From contig KE546971.1 of NCBI GenBank assembly GCA_000442125.1, positions 1,490,583 through 1,554,582 on the forward strand: DNA of 64,000 bases, written 5' to 3'. A model generated the notes under the pieces. The model was not told the DNA's origin. It was given only the letters and a program-made list of their open reading frames with translations, and searched no databases. Both the position numbers and the translations under genes were made by a program. Below, in pieces: positions 11,546 to 23,448 of this stretch (the first letter of the stretch is position 1; each line of letters starts with the position of its first letter). The stretch is from Opeltia flavorubescens. Taxonomy: Eukaryota > Ascomycota > Lecanoromycetes > Teloschistales > Teloschistaceae.

Positions 11546-12586
11546 ATGCATCTACACAAGGATTATTCATGGGTCAGGGCCCCTGTCATCATTAGCGCCC
11601 CTATGCGTTTGATAGCCCTCGCTCCTCTTGCTGTCGCTGTCTCTAGAGCTGGAGGAATCGGGTTCATTGGAGCAGGCACAGATGAAGTCATTGATCTAGA
11701 GTCGCATTTGGAACAGGCATCAAAGTTGATTGCACAAGATCCTATTGAGGGTGCTTCAACATCTACATTACCAATAGGGGTTGGTTTCTGCAACTGGGGC
11801 GCTGATCTCAATACATCGCTACAGGCAATCAAAAGGTTTCGACCTGCTGCCGTATGGTTCTTTGCTCCTTACGAGAATAGCGACCTCATCAAATGGACAC
11901 ATGCGACAAGGGAGGTAACCCAAGGGGAGACCAAGATCTGGATTCAGGTGGGATCAGTTCAGGATGCTTTGGATGTGGCGAAGCAATGCAAACCCGAGGT
12001 CATAGTCGTCCAGGGAAGTGATGCAGGAGGCCACGGACTCGAGCAAAGTGCTAGCATCATTACTCTATTTCCAGAGGCTGCAGATGCACTAAAGGAGGCT
12101 GGCTTTGAGCATATTTCTCTTGTTGCAGCCGGAGGAATTGCTGAGGGGCGGGGTGTATCGGCATCTCTCGCACTGGGCGCTGAAGGAGTGGTCATGGGCA
12201 CTAGATTCCTGGCATCCACCGAAGCACAGATAGCTAAAGGGTATCAAGATGCTGTGATTAGAGCCAGAGATGGCGGTGTAAGTACGGTAAGAACCAAAGT
12301 CTATGACATCCTACGTGGAACGACAGGTTGGCCTCAACGGATAGGAGGTCGAGGGATCATCAACCAGAGCTTCCATGACGCTAAGGATGGGAATGTCACT
12401 GAAGAAAATAAGAAAGCGTATGCAGAAGCCTTGAAGCGGGGAGATCTCGGATGGTCGGAGGACGGAAGATTGACGGCATATGCTGGCACGGTCGTCGGAA
12501 TGATTGACAAAGTACAGCCTGCTCGAGAGATTCTAGAAAAGACCCGAAGAGAAGTCGAAGAAATTAAATTGAGGCTTTCAAGATGA
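11546..12586 (+). CDS. Nitronate monooxygenase (2-nitropropane dioxygenase family)
   Basis: Single exon, 346 residues. The protein is an FMN-binding TIM barrel of the NMO family: an N-terminal ISAPM block, the AGGIGFIGAG turn, the GSDAGGHG signature (about residues 155-162) that carries the catalytic His, and the AAGGIAEGRGVSASLALGAEG phosphate-binding segments, followed by GTRFLAS. Such enzymes oxidise alkyl nitronates (for example propionate 3-nitronate) to protect against toxic nitro compounds. It converges with LSM5, with only 17 bases between the two stop codons. No signal peptide is seen, so it is probably cytosolic or peroxisomal; the C-terminal LRLSR is not a classical PTS1. Confidence 0.92.
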   Translation: MHLHKDYSWVRAPVIISAPMRLIALAPLAVAVSRAGGIGFIGAGTDEVIDLESHLEQASKLIAQDPIEGASTSTLPIGVGFCNWGADLNTSLQAIKRFRPAAVWFFAPYENSDLIKWTHATREVTQGETKIWIQVGSVQDALDVAKQCKPEVIVVQGSDAGGHGLEQSASIITLFPEAADALKEAGFEHISLVAAGGIAEGRGVSASLALGAEGVVMGTRFLASTEAQIAKGYQDAVIRARDGGVSTVRTKVYDILRGTTGWPQRIGGRGIINQSFHDAKDGNVTEENKKAYAEALKRGDLGWSEDGRLTAYAGTVVGMIDKVQPAREILEKTRREVEEIKLRLSR

Positions 12587-12603
12587 GATTTATTTAGTAG
12601 GAC

Positions 12604-13186
12604 CTATGCTGCTGCAGACCCTTCAGGCCCTTCTCCGCCAGGAATGAGCTGTATCAATAATGAGCAATAATAAAAGTAGTGGGTTGATGGGTCATTACCA
12701 TGCATATGTTATTTCCGTTCAGTAGTATCTTTGGGAGCTTTGTATTCGAACCATTGTAATCGCTAGGAGTTGATCAGCACCTGGTAACCCTAATAGACCT
12801 GAATTAGCAGCCTACAATTCAGTCACATCTTCCAGCACCATATCTAGTACATATCTCAGCGCACGCCGAATGGCCAGAGTCATGAGGTGGTACGCACTAA
12901 CGTAATCATCAAATCCGAGCAGCGTCCCAGCAAATTCTATCAACGAGGAGTCAATCAGACTAGAGAAACTATTTGACATGCCACATATAAGGCACCTTTA
13001 TCTCCTTTCATGACTACAAATTGTCAGCGATTCAGCGCAAGTACTGGATAGGATTAATACTTACTAACCCATATTCTTGAACCCACACATTTATCAATCA
13101 ACTCTGCGACGCTGTGAGTCGCGTACAAGCAGAAATCATGGGAGATTGACTAGAATCATACCTAAAGGTAGAAGCTGTGATGCCAT
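12604..13186 (-). CDS. LSM5: U6 snRNA-associated Sm-like protein LSm5
   Basis: Seven exons (13162-13186, 13065-13103, 12996-13013, 12898-12936, 12816-12843, 12699-12762, 12604-12648) give 85 residues. The exons are too short to show up as open frames, but phases chain perfectly and the product matches LSM5: MASQLLPL, ELIDKCVGSRIWVIMKGDK, EFAGTLLGFDDYVNMVLEDV, TEFDYNGSNTKLPKILLNGN and NICMLIPGGEGP. Sm motif 1 (GTLLGFDDYVNMVLEDV) and Sm motif 2 (ILLNGNNICML) are present. LSm5 sits in the LSm2-8 ring that binds the U6 snRNA 3' end and in the cytoplasmic LSm1-7 decapping ring. Six introns of roughly 50-58 bases outweigh the 258 coding bases; the smallest internal exon is 18 bases. Confidence 0.95.
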
Positions 13187-13462
13187 CTTGTTAGACCCAG
13201 GAGCATGGCCGTAAGTTTTCTTTCCAGAGCAAAGTCCCAAATGACTGGATGGAGAAGCTTGGCACCGCCTCATCTGTATCTCAGAACGGGCACTAATTTA
13301 GCTCAGGAACGTGTGCGCCACTCGAATCCCTGCGCGGAATTTTGGACGAGCCTCGGACGTTCTGCCTGCCTGCACTTCGATGACTCTGATCGTAGTCAAA
13401 GACCATGCTGGACCGCTGTTTTAGGCTCCTAAGCCCATGGACGCGAGACTCGTCTCGGTACC

Positions 13463-16400
13463 ATGTTGCTCCGTCGCGAACTCACTCTCAATCACAATCG
13501 CATCTCGAGCATCACTGGGTTCCCTTTTGTCAAGATGTCAACTCTCCGTGACGCCCGGTCTCAGATCGATCGTAACGAAAGTATACGTCCAGCAAAAAAG
13601 AGAAATGACAAGCAGACTCGTAGCAGAAAACCCTCTGCCCGGTTCCGAAAGATACGAATCGATCCACCACCTCTGGTTCGAAAAGTCTCGCCAGAGAAAC
13701 ATACAATATCTCACACGGTTCCACCCCATCCGAAAAGTAATGCTAGCGAAAATAGTGAAGTCAGTGCACACTCGTCTCCCGGGAAAACATCAAAGCCGGC
13801 AATCGTTCAGAGACAGCCAAAACCCCCAGAAACATCTCGGGTTCGCCAGTCCGCTCAGCATTCAACCGATATCTTTAAGGGGGGAAAACTTCAAATAAAA
13901 AGCAAACAAAAGCAAGTCTCCGAATTTTGGAGTGCGTTGCTAATGCAATACAACATCTCTGAAAGACCTTTGACAGAACTTGACCGCATCTTAGGAGAGG
14001 TTGTTCGCGGATGTGATCGGCTCATCCACCTCATCCAACTAGTCGCAGATCGTTATTCCCTATTCCCTACGACTTCAAATCGATTTACGGATCTCAAAGA
14101 TGACTTTGTACTTTCACATAGAGGGTTTTCTGACATCCAATCAAGTTTGATAGAACTGTCGAACATTGAATGGACATTAAACCGAGCGTCATTATCGCGT
14201 GAAGGTAACACAAGCGATACTCTACGGCACACATGCCGCACGAGACTTGGGATGAATTCCACTGCCATAGAGGAGTTTCATGCTTCGCGAGACTCTATTT
14301 TGCTATACGCAGAAATGATGAGCAGATTCTATGACCGAAGAAAGGTTTATAGCAAGATTGAAACTATGATAGAACAGATATACCATGTTTTCGGGAGCCA
14401 TAACTTCCTGCTGACTGAGGAAGAGATCTTCAAAGCGGCAATTGATCACATCCGTGAATCAACGATTCCTAAGACGCTGCGCACCGTGCGTTCTATCGAA
14501 CAAAAGCACATGGACTTAAGCAGAAGCGCGGCGCATTTGGCACCATCAGGTATGGGAAGTTTCATTGATACCCTCGGACAATTCTACATATCCCTCAAGT
14601 CTGTGGAAGCACCCAGCTACAAACCAGTGCCGATGGAAGATGGTCCAGGTACAATGAGAGATCCGGGAGATTCAGTAAAAGCAGATTCGAGACAAAGTGA
14701 CCTCTCCGAAAGTCGAAAGCTTATTGGGCGTGGTCAACAGTCAGATACCCCTGATGAACAGCCCGAAGGCCACTCCGGCGCAGCCATACCCGCAGTTTCC
14801 CAAGATCATACCAGTGTGAAAACTGTAGATCCGAGGATAGTTCTATCTGCTGCAGAAAATTCCCTTGCGATCGTCCCACTGTCTAGACTGCAGCTGAAGA
14901 AGACGGATTACCTTTCGGGGCTTGAGCCTGAAGAGCGAGAAAACCGCAGGGTCTCTACGGCATTCATGCTTAGTTATGATACACTGCGGGCTCTACTCCG
15001 CTCGACGATTGATAGTAGCACCGATCGCACATACAGAATCGAGGCTACCATTTCCTACATGGAAATGCAAGACTTGAAGCATCGCTTGAGAGGCGCGATT
15101 CATGATGCTCGAAATGACGTTCGCATGCGCCTGGCGTTAAACAAGTTCCGGCATGGGCACCGCAGTCAAGATATCCTAGGAAGATCTCAGATACTGCATA
15201 ATCTTCGCGAAAGAGAACGACGTTCGACCTGGCGAGCCTTCATTAATAGCTGGGACGATATGTTCAGGCAATATCTTCTTTTGAGTATTTACCGGAAACT
15301 TACAGGCCGGTTTTCGTCGAGAGCTGCATATCAGTTACACAGGAATACGATTGCACCATTGCTAGAAACCTTCAAAGTTATAAAGGACATACTTGTAGTA
15401 GGACTCAACAGAACTAAAATTGAGCACGCGAAGATACAGGTTATGAGGTCCATTAGCGGCATAGATCGACTGACAGGCCATATTCTTGATGATAATTTTA
15501 CGACACCTTCAGGGCGCTGGAAATGGAGTGAACGTTATCCATATACCCTGCTGCTCTCCATGCGTCGGTTCAAACTTTCCAATCAAGATTTGAAAGCACA
15601 TATTGGGGTCAATACTTGGAGTCAGGAGTGGAAAGCACATGACGACGCTTTGGATCGAATGACAAGGGGAGAGCATCAAGCTGGGGGCATAAATCCCCAG
15701 GCTGCAACCCAGTCCGAGACCCTAGTGCAACAGACTGAGACGCCAACGTACCCTCAACATGAAGGGAAAGAAGGAGATAGCTTAGGAGTCAATGACTCCC
15801 GGGTCCAGCCCCATTTAAACCCTGAAAGTTCATCGAGCACAAACGAGACAAAGCCAAATCGGGTGGATGGCTATTGTGCACTGCGACCTAAATCCGTAGA
15901 CAGCTCGCGCATCGGACTAGAACAGGGATATTCGCTCACGTACGTACCAAATCAGGATACATCTAAGGATGATTTCAGCTTCGCTCGATCCAACCATTTT
16001 CCGCAGGCAAGATCGTGCAGAGAACCGCAGAGTCGATCCGATGTCCTCTTGGATGGGTCGCGAGACGTGGTTACCAGGTCAAGGGCAGGAACAACTACGT
16101 ATCATACTTCCACGAAGAGAAGATATTCGACCGCTACTGCTATTGCTGCCGCCGCTGTTCCCGAAACCAATGACATGTCCAAGATAGATGAAGTCCGAGT
16201 TGGTGACATCAATCCAATTGATGAGCACCAAGCGAACAGTCCACTCGGATACCATATTCCTTCTGATAGGATGCGGGAATGTATGCAAACTTCGAGAAGC
16301 TCAAGATCGGCGTATTGGCAATACACATTGTATGAAGGACGGAAGAGAGAAAAGGTCATTGTCCACTATTGTAAAAGCTTGGAGACGACGGAGCGAATCT

Positions 16401-17679
16401 CTAAGCTGTTTCTGAATGAGAGTACTATTGGCTTCGACATTGAATGGAAACCATTGGCGACGGTAAAGGATGGCGTCCGGAAAAACGTTGCGACCATTCA
16501 ATTAGCAAGCGAAGAGCGTATAGCGCTTTTCCATGTAGCCCGTTTTGCAAAAGGTGACGGGGTGGAAGATCTGGTCGCTCCATCGTTCAAGAAAATCATG
16601 GAATCATCGTCAATTACGAAGGTCGGCGTCTCCGTCAAAAGCGACTGCACTAGACTCCGGAAGTTCATGAACATCGACTCTCGTGGCCTCTTTGAATTAA
16701 GCCACCTTTACAAGTTGGTCAAGTTTGCTGCTGAAGACGTGAAGAAGATAAATAAGAAGCTGGTATCGCTCGCCACGCAGGTAGAGGAGCATCTGATGCT
16801 GCCCTTGTATAAGGATGAGAACGTGCGAGCTAGTGATTGGAGTGAAGAGCTCAATTACGAACAGATATACTGTATGCTTGACTCTTTTTGCAGATCCAAG
16901 TACCTACTAACAAGGCCACAGACGCAGCATCAGACTCTTATGCCGGCTTCCAACTCTACCACACCCTCAATAATAAACGCCTTTCCCTTCACCCCACCCC
17001 ACCTCTCCCTGCTCACGCTGATCTCAACCTCCCCATTCGTCTCGCAAACGGCCAGACAGTAGCCGAACATGAAGACCCTGTTGCCGAAGAGCCTGCGCCT
17101 GAACCTACAGATGCCCCTCTACCCTCAACCGAAAAATTAGCAGAAGATGTCCTAAATCTTCAAATTGAAGACAATTCTTCTCCTACTCCCACGGCTCCTA
17201 CCACACAAACCCCATCACCCCGACCAAAACCCAAATCCAAACTCCCCGCCTCCTCCTCCCCAAACCCCTCCCTCTCCTCCCACCCCTCAATCATAGCAGC
17301 AAACGAATGGATAAAACAATACCGCGCCACCACCACCACCACCTCTACCTCCCTCTCCACCAACGATCTCAGCTATCCCATTCTCCCTCCCCTAACCACC
17401 ACCTCCTCCTTAGCATCCCCCAATAACAACACCACCCGCCCCAGAGCCCTCCCCTCCCACCTCCGCGCCTTCTTCCTCTTCCACCACCATGGTCTTTCGA
17501 TACCCGATATCGCGTCCTTGCTGCGTAGTCCTCCGCTTCTGGAAAGGACAGTGGCGGGGTATGTGCTTGAGGCGGCGAGGGTGGAGGGATTGGAGGTCGA
17601 GGCGGGGAAGAGGGGGGTGTTGGAGGGGTTGGTTGGCGGGGGGAGGGGGGAGTGGTGGAGGGGGAGGGGTGGTGGGTAG
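13463..17679 (+). CDS. Large protein with C-terminal DEDDy 3'-5' exonuclease domain
   Basis: Two exons (13463-16871, 16922-17679) give 1388 residues. A basic, disordered N-terminus is followed by a long helical region (about 150-860) with no family I can name, then a WRN-like exonuclease fold at about 960-1150. The catalytic pattern is visible: Exo I GFDIEW (about 990), Exo II KVGVSVKSDCTRLRK (about 1060), and Exo III Y-A-A-S-D, which exists only after removal of the 50-base intron. The intron ends exon 1 at TAC-T and resumes with ACGCAGC, giving YYAASDSYAGFQLY. The C-terminus (1150-1388) is Ser/Thr/Pro-rich, with a late helical segment (HHGLSIPDIASLLRS) resembling a small winged-helix or HRDC-like fold. 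The likely role is DNA or RNA 3' end trimming; the N-terminal role is unknown. The second Met (13535) could also serve as start. Confidence 0.85.
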
Positions 17680-18426
17680 GTTGTGAGTGAGTGAGGGAGA
17701 GGATCTGACGTTCTTTGAGCCGAAAATATCTGATGGGAGTAATCTGTATTTGAAAGATTGGTTGTATGCGTTTTTGTGCGGCATCATTGAAGGTATATAA
17801 AGCGACTGGAATGATATGGCATAGTGGTGGATTTTTTGTATGTGACTTCTTGATCGATACGATACCCACTTTCTCGGTTTTTGTCCATAGCGAGATTTGA
17901 GAAGGGAGATGGAGATGGGATAAGTAGATAGATTATTCATTGTCTTTTTTTCGGTACGTGGTAGATTTTTGAGAAAGATCACTTTGAGTAGTTGCTGGGG
18001 TCTGAAGTGAATTTCCATGTCAATAATTGATACTTGTTTCTCAAATATCGAGTAGTACTTCATGAGAGGGACGACTGAAATAGTGATTCCCTCCAAATCC
18101 CAGTGAATATGGCAGCAAAACGGTTTGTTCACCAATTACCATCAGGTCATACCGAAGATGTGTTTTTTTAATTTTATTTTACCCCATATCCGATGAATTC
18201 ACTAAAGACTACTGTGAGCTAATCGATGTATCCTCTTCCTTTCAATCCTACAATCTCAGATAGAAGGCATATTTCTTCCTATTGCTAGCAGTCTTCCTCC
18301 AGATTGATCTCTTGCCATAACCAGTCCTCTTCAATTGGTTTGCACTTACCTAGCACTCCCTCCTTCTGTATTCTTCCCACTTCTTCCAATAGTAAGGTAA
18401 GAAAAAGATGGAAGGATAGAGGCAGC
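17680..18426. other. Convergent intergenic region
   Basis: 3' regions of the exonuclease gene and the 401-aa protein. No gene is supported here; the open frames on the minus strand are mirror images of the low-complexity exonuclease tail. Confidence 0.55.
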
Positions 18427-19632
18427 TTAGGGTTCCCTCACAATCCCCACCCTCATCCTCCCCTTCCCCCCCAACTCCACCAACTTATCAAATATCCCTT
18501 TCTTCCACTCCTGCCCGATTTGCACCAGCTCAGCTGCTGAATAATGCTGTGCTTTCAAAATCTTACCTTTCGTCTTCGTCTTCGACTTTGACTTTGAAAC
18601 AGGTACGGGCTGTACTGCCCATCCATTATTGGTATATTCGAAAGTATTATCGTCATCGGGACCATAGGCGGCGGGGTTCCAAGTTTTAACAGGCCAAGGT
18701 TCCGTCGAGTCTGGGGAGCGGTGAAGAGAAGCAGCCCAGGGGTCGTGAGTATCGGACTCGTTGAGGGGGGAGAAGGGTTGGTGGTGGTTAGCTTGCGCAC
18801 TGGATGGGCTGTCGGGGGAATTGAGAAACTTCTTTGTCGTCTTTGAGAGGGGTAAGGGGGACCCAGTAAGGAGGTCCTGGATCTGGCCGTTGATCTTCCT
18901 GGGAGTCGATTGCGTCGCTTGTTCGCCATTCTCGGACTTCTCGTCGGCGGCAAAGTGATTGCTGAAAGTTGCGCTTGATGAGGGGGAAGCCTCTGAGTTC
19001 TGGCCGCCTCTCATCCTGGGTTCGAAAGCTTTCGCGGCGTTGGGGAGTGCTTGGAGGAACGCTGCGCCGTCGGAGAGCAAGGTGGTGGGCTTTCTGGATC
19101 CTTCGGTCACTTGGGGCGAGGAAGGCGCAGGCGAGGGCATGCGCGAGGTAGGAGCAGGGACCTCGGTGGCTGCTGAGGCTTCGGTTGCAGATTGGGTTGT
19201 GTTGCCTGTTGTGGTAATTGAGCGCGTTGTAACTTGGAGTTCTGAATGGTGAGAGCTTGGCGGATTGGCATTGGTGCTGGTGATGCTATTGCTTGTGCGC
19301 CCCTCAACAACTGTCTCTTCTTCAATCGGGGATAAGTGCTCGGACTGATTGACGTGATGTGCGAGTTGCTCTTCGACATGCCCCACGTAATGATTTACAT
19401 CAACTGAGACCTCGTCGTTAGATGCGGACGAGTGGTTGATCAGATTGTCAGCATCGGGTGGTGTGTCTGCATTCACATCCTTCGGTGTTTTTGCCTGGTC
19501 CTCCTGACCCTTCTCTCCGGACGACTGATAAGGCGCGGATCTCGGTAGCCCTTGAAACACGGTCCCCTTCCCCTTCCGTAAGCTATGGATGAATGCTTGA
19601 AAGGCTTCTGACTTGGCTTCGAGAATGGGCAT
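18427..19632 (-). CDS. Uncharacterised disordered protein, 401 aa
   Basis: Single exon, taking the ATG of MPILEAKSEAFQAFIHSLRKGKG as start; the frame extends upstream only through TTG/GTG codons. I do not recognise the family. The first 25 residues look like a short amphipathic helix, the middle is Ser/Thr/Pro/Glu-rich and probably unstructured, and two C-terminal blocks look ordered: DPWAASLHRSPDSTEPWPVKTWNP and an end segment HYSAAELVQIGQEWKKGIFD followed by a Gly/Arg tail. The ordered C-terminus and uninterrupted 1.2-kb frame argue for a real gene. No signal peptide or membrane segment is evident. Confidence 0.7.
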   Translation of the reverse strand: MPILEAKSEAFQAFIHSLRKGKGTVFQGLPRSAPYQSSGEKGQEDQAKTPKDVNADTPPDADNLINHSSASNDEVSVDVNHYVGHVEEQLAHHVNQSEHLSPIEEETVVEGRTSNSITSTNANPPSSHHSELQVTTRSITTTGNTTQSATEASAATEVPAPTSRMPSPAPSSPQVTEGSRKPTTLLSDGAAFLQALPNAAKAFEPRMRGGQNSEASPSSSATFSNHFAADEKSENGEQATQSTPRKINGQIQDLLTGSPLPLSKTTKKFLNSPDSPSSAQANHHQPFSPLNESDTHDPWAASLHRSPDSTEPWPVKTWNPAAYGPDDDNTFEYTNNGWAVQPVPVSKSKSKTKTKGKILKAQHYSAAELVQIGQEWKKGIFDKLVELGGKGRMRVGIVREP

Positions 19633-20119
19633 CTTGATCACCAAGCCTTGAATCAGTTATATGAAACAGCAGGTCTTGTCATTATGCTCGCAGCGCAGTG
19701 AGCGATTTCATAGCAGTCAGATAAATGAAGAAGCTTTCTATATTGACATGCAAATCATAAGCGCGTCAAGCGCGTGTTTCTAGTGAATGATATTGACAAT
19801 CAACACGCTGTGTTCATCAATTGTTCGACTTCGTTCAGAGTTTGATGGAAATGGTGGTACAATAGTACATTGCACTGGGTTCTGTATCACTCGAGGAGAA
19901 TTGAAGAATTAGAAACAGACCAACTTACTACATTGGATGGACTTGTGATCTACTTTCATTTTGCATACTCTCGTTTGTTCAACAGCAATACAGGCACGAT
20001 AGAGCGTCTTAGAAGAAGAGGTGAGAGAGACACGAATCTCACGTAGCTGATATTAGGCGGGAATAACGGGGCGGCGCAGGAGCTTCTCCATCGACGAGCA
20101 ACGATGTCTCCAGGGCGGT
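19633..20119. other. Intergenic upstream of the 401-aa gene
   Basis: Promoter of the 401-aa gene and 3' region of the methyltransferase gene. Nothing else could be recognised. Confidence 0.5.
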
Positions 20120-21869
20120 CTACTCACTATCTGGTCGTAGAATGTTCTTAACCTTTTCTCCCAGTCCCCCAGCAACCTCACCTGCCTTATGTGCTGTCCT
20201 GTCGACTTTCGACGCGGCAATGGCACCTTGGAGACCAAACTGGCTTGGAATCCCCTCGACCCGGTGCTTCGAGTTGAGATTCTTCACCATGGTAATCTGG
20301 TAGCAAGTGGCTGAGCCCTGTCTCGCGATGATGGTTGAGTAAGCAAGAAAGTATTCCCATATCTGTCATCAATCGTTAGCAACGCACGAAGACCGCGATA
20401 CATGGGAGATCAAACCCTGAACCATCGTGTCCCATACTTAGCCTCAACCTTCTCCCTGTTCGCCATCCAATTTCGATACCACCTCCATAACGTCGCAGAA
20501 TAATGCACACCAATTGTATCAATGCTTTTGATCTCAAACCCAGCGCCTTCAAGCTTATCGACAAACCACCCCAAAGGCGTTGATGCATCAGCTCCCGGAA
20601 AGATATACTTGTTCATGAACAAACCCCAGACTAGATCCTCATATTGCCACGGCTTTCTTATTCCAGCAATTTGCAAGAAAAATGTTCCATCATCATCCAG
20701 CATATCGTAGACTTGTTTGAGAAAAGTTGAGAAATATCTCACGCCTACATGTTCCGCCATCTCTAAACATGTGACTTTGTCGAAACCTCCTTCCGGGACG
20801 ATGATGTCTCGATAATCATGGCACTCAATCCTGCTCTGGCTCTCGGGGACGCCAGCTTTTCTCAATGCATTATTGCCATACGCGGTTTGATTTTTGCCCA
20901 GGGTAACACCGGTCGCTCTGGCACCAAATTCCGTGCTTGCGTATTTGGCTAGGGTCCCCCAACCGCATCCAATGTCCAGTAGCTGGTCGCCTTTCCTGAG
21001 ACCAATCTTTTCACATACGACGGCGAGTTTATTATCTTGTAGCTGCTCTAACGATTCCTCTTTGGTTATGTCTGATACGATACCAGAGGTATATATCATT
21101 CGTGGACCAAGAAACCATCCGTAAAAATCATCGCCGCGGTCGTAATGGTCTCGAACCTGCTCCTCATCTATCATAATAAGCACAACTCAAGACGAGGGTG
21201 AAGAAGCATACACACCTTGAGATCTGGTATGCATGATAACCTCCGGGATCATCCCAGTGAAAAAATATCGGAAAAGACTGAACGTAAACTTCCAATTCGC
21301 CCAATCATGCCTGTACTCCAAAATTTCAAGCGCGTCACCCTTAAAATCCACCTTCTCATCAAAGTACATCTCGTGGAATGTCTCCATGGGAATCTTGCTC
21401 TTGCCATAGTACTTCGCTCTATCCTTTTCGTCTCGGAAAGATAGGTAGTGTTCGACAGGCCGACCAGGGTAACGAGCTTTCTCGTTCTTTCGTGGTGATA
21501 TTGAGGAGGCAACATACCAAAAGACGCAAAGGATTGGTATACTGGTGAAGATGGCGAAAAGAAGGGTTGTCCAAAATCCTCCACCGACTTTTCGGGCAAA
21601 CAGCCAGGGGATGCCAATTAAAAGGGTGATGAGGAAGGAATTTGAGAAATTGTCGCTACCGGAGGCATCTGCAGGGAGAGGAGCGTTTTTAATGGCTGGA
21701 TACTGCCATTGGATTAGCCATTGAGCTCAATTATAAGAATATAATGGATATTGTTCAGTACAGCGGTAGTTCTAACTCCATAATCCTCTGCAGGTGGTAC
21801 AGGAGTAGGTGCTGCCGGAGTCCCGACATACTCGAAGTCTTCTGATGAGTCAGAGACTGATTTGGACAT
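20120..21869 (-). CDS. Sphingolipid C9-methyltransferase
   Basis: Four exons (21762-21869, 21216-21702, 20416-21167, 20120-20362) give 529 residues. After an N-terminal DFEYVGTPAAPTPVPP block come two closely spaced membrane segments (about 50-100) and then a cyclopropane-synthase-like SAM methyltransferase domain: RDHYDRGDDFYGWFLGPRM, motif I LLDIGCGWGTLAKYA, GVTLGKNQ, CLEMAEHVGVRYF and NKYIFPGADASTPLGW. The tail RIWEYFLAYSTIIARQGSA is created by the last splice. Family members add the C9 methyl branch to the sphingoid base of fungal glucosylceramides at the ER, which affects hyphal growth and virulence in several fungi. Start chosen at MSKSVSDSSEDFEYVG, the first ATG in the open frame. Introns are 59, 48 and 53 bases. 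Confidence 0.94.
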
Positions 21870-22388
21870 GTCGACAGCACTCAATGGATCGGAAACAGCA
21901 AAAATGAGTGACTTGAGTAAGGGAGTAAAGGATGATTTTAGGCTTTTCTTAGAGTACCTTGAGGTCGCTGCCAAGACTCGGTTAGCCCGCTTCGACCTAC
22001 CAAGCTAAGCTAAGTGATAGGTCTAGCCCCTTTGATTGGCTTGCAAAGTGCACTAGCATTGAGGGTCCTGATGCCATTTTAACAATACCCATGTTCAAAG
22101 ATATCAATTGCTATGGTTTCAATACCTTATAGCCACATAAACGATACCTCGATATTTACCATTCGATCTTGTAACCGCAATTTTGAATTGAATGTATCTC
22201 GAACAAAGATGGACTGTTTATCACTTACGCCTATATTAGCTTTTTAGATCCAATGGCCATTCACGTTTTTCACTCAAGTTATGTATTTCTGTTCATTGTT
22301 ATCCCTTTCAAAGATAAATTCAGATATCGATATCGTCATCTCTTGAACAAATGCTTATCACAGCCAGGAAATGGAAAGAAGAATCATA
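21870..22388. other. Intergenic between methyltransferase and DUF6594 gene
   Basis: Promoter of the methyltransferase and 3' region of the DUF6594 gene. AT-rich; nothing else is seen. Confidence 0.5.
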
Positions 22389-23448
22389 TCATGTCGGTGA
22401 CGTAGCCGGGGATCCTCTATTCTGTCTTCCCAGATTACCACTTACAAAGACGACAAGCACCGCTGCGTACGCAGCACAGGCCGCAAAGATTTCAGACTTT
22501 CTAGCGTTGGTCATCAGGCCAACGAAGGCAGCGAAAGCAGCAGTATATCCCGCAACCAGTCCCAGTCTTTTCTCCTCGTTAGTCACATAATAGAGGTTGC
22601 ATACCGCCCCAAACAGGAGAATTGCTGCTAGGGCGACGTCAGTAAAGGCGACAATTGCGTGTAATCTCCTCTCCGAGAGATATGCCAATTGCTGGCCTCC
22701 TTTCCGTTTCTAACCTCGTGATCGTTAGCGGAGCAGAATGACCTTTCCAACAGGTAGAGTTGCTAGCTAGCCTTACAACGAGGATGAACGCAAGGTAATG
22801 GCGAATAAAACTTGTCAGCCGATCTTCATCCGAAGGCTGGCATAATGAAACTAAGTCGCTCGTGTCGTCTATGAATCTTGCACCGTGACCTCCCAATGTT
22901 GGGTATGGGTCTCTTGACGGATGTACGTTGTTGAAGACATTCCTGAAGGCGTCAAGAGTCCGCGGCGAGGGACGTTTTAAGGCAAGAGCGGCTTGTTCGA
23001 AAAGCATAGCTTCTCCTGAAATCATCAATCAGTATCAAGAAGCGAGGTCTATATAGGGAACATGACTGTAATCTCTGATTGTGCAGCGTATATCCATTGC
23101 AACTTCCAGTCGTTCCTTCTCTCTGACGTTGCCCGCTTCGGTTGCTCTTTCCTTTAAGGCTTGCCAGTTTCTGGCGCTAACTTTCTCATCTGTCGAACTG
23201 TGCAAATACTCCCTATCTAAAGCGTCTTGCCGCGCTTCCAGTTCTGTCAGGTCACTTTGCAGGTGGAGAAGGTTTCTCGCTGAGAGTCGAGCAAACCGAC
23301 GATAAATCGCGGTACTGTGATAGGTATCACTAGCAATGAAAGCGGCGAGCGACGGATAGCCTTTGATATATGTTTTGGGAACTTCCTCCATCTCTATATC
23401 ATACATTATCGCTGGTTCATTGGCGCGAGTTGATATCTGACCGCTCAT
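22389..23448 (-). CDS. DUF6594 domain membrane protein
   Basis: Three exons (23067-23448, 22777-23015, 22389-22709) give 313 residues. The N-terminal block GYPSLAAFIASDTYHSTAIYRRF, LSARNLLHLQSDLTELEARQ and the middle block RDYREAMLFEQAALALKRPS are characteristic of the fungal DUF6594 family; the C-terminus has three hydrophobic segments predicted to cross the membrane (HAIVAFTDVALAAILLFGAV, LGLVAGYTAAFAAFVGLM, IFAACAAYAAVLVVFVSG). Function is unknown; the family is expanded in ascomycetes. An in-frame ATG at 23508 would add 20 residues; the shorter start is preferred because a hydrophobic extension is not usual for the family. Introns are 51 and 67 bases; the 23016-23066 donor (gtcatg) is weak but in phase. 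Confidence 0.85.

Noticed and set aside
17369-18135. Long minus-strand frames opposite the exonuclease tail
   Set aside because: Pro/Thr/Ser low-complexity mirror of the coding strand.
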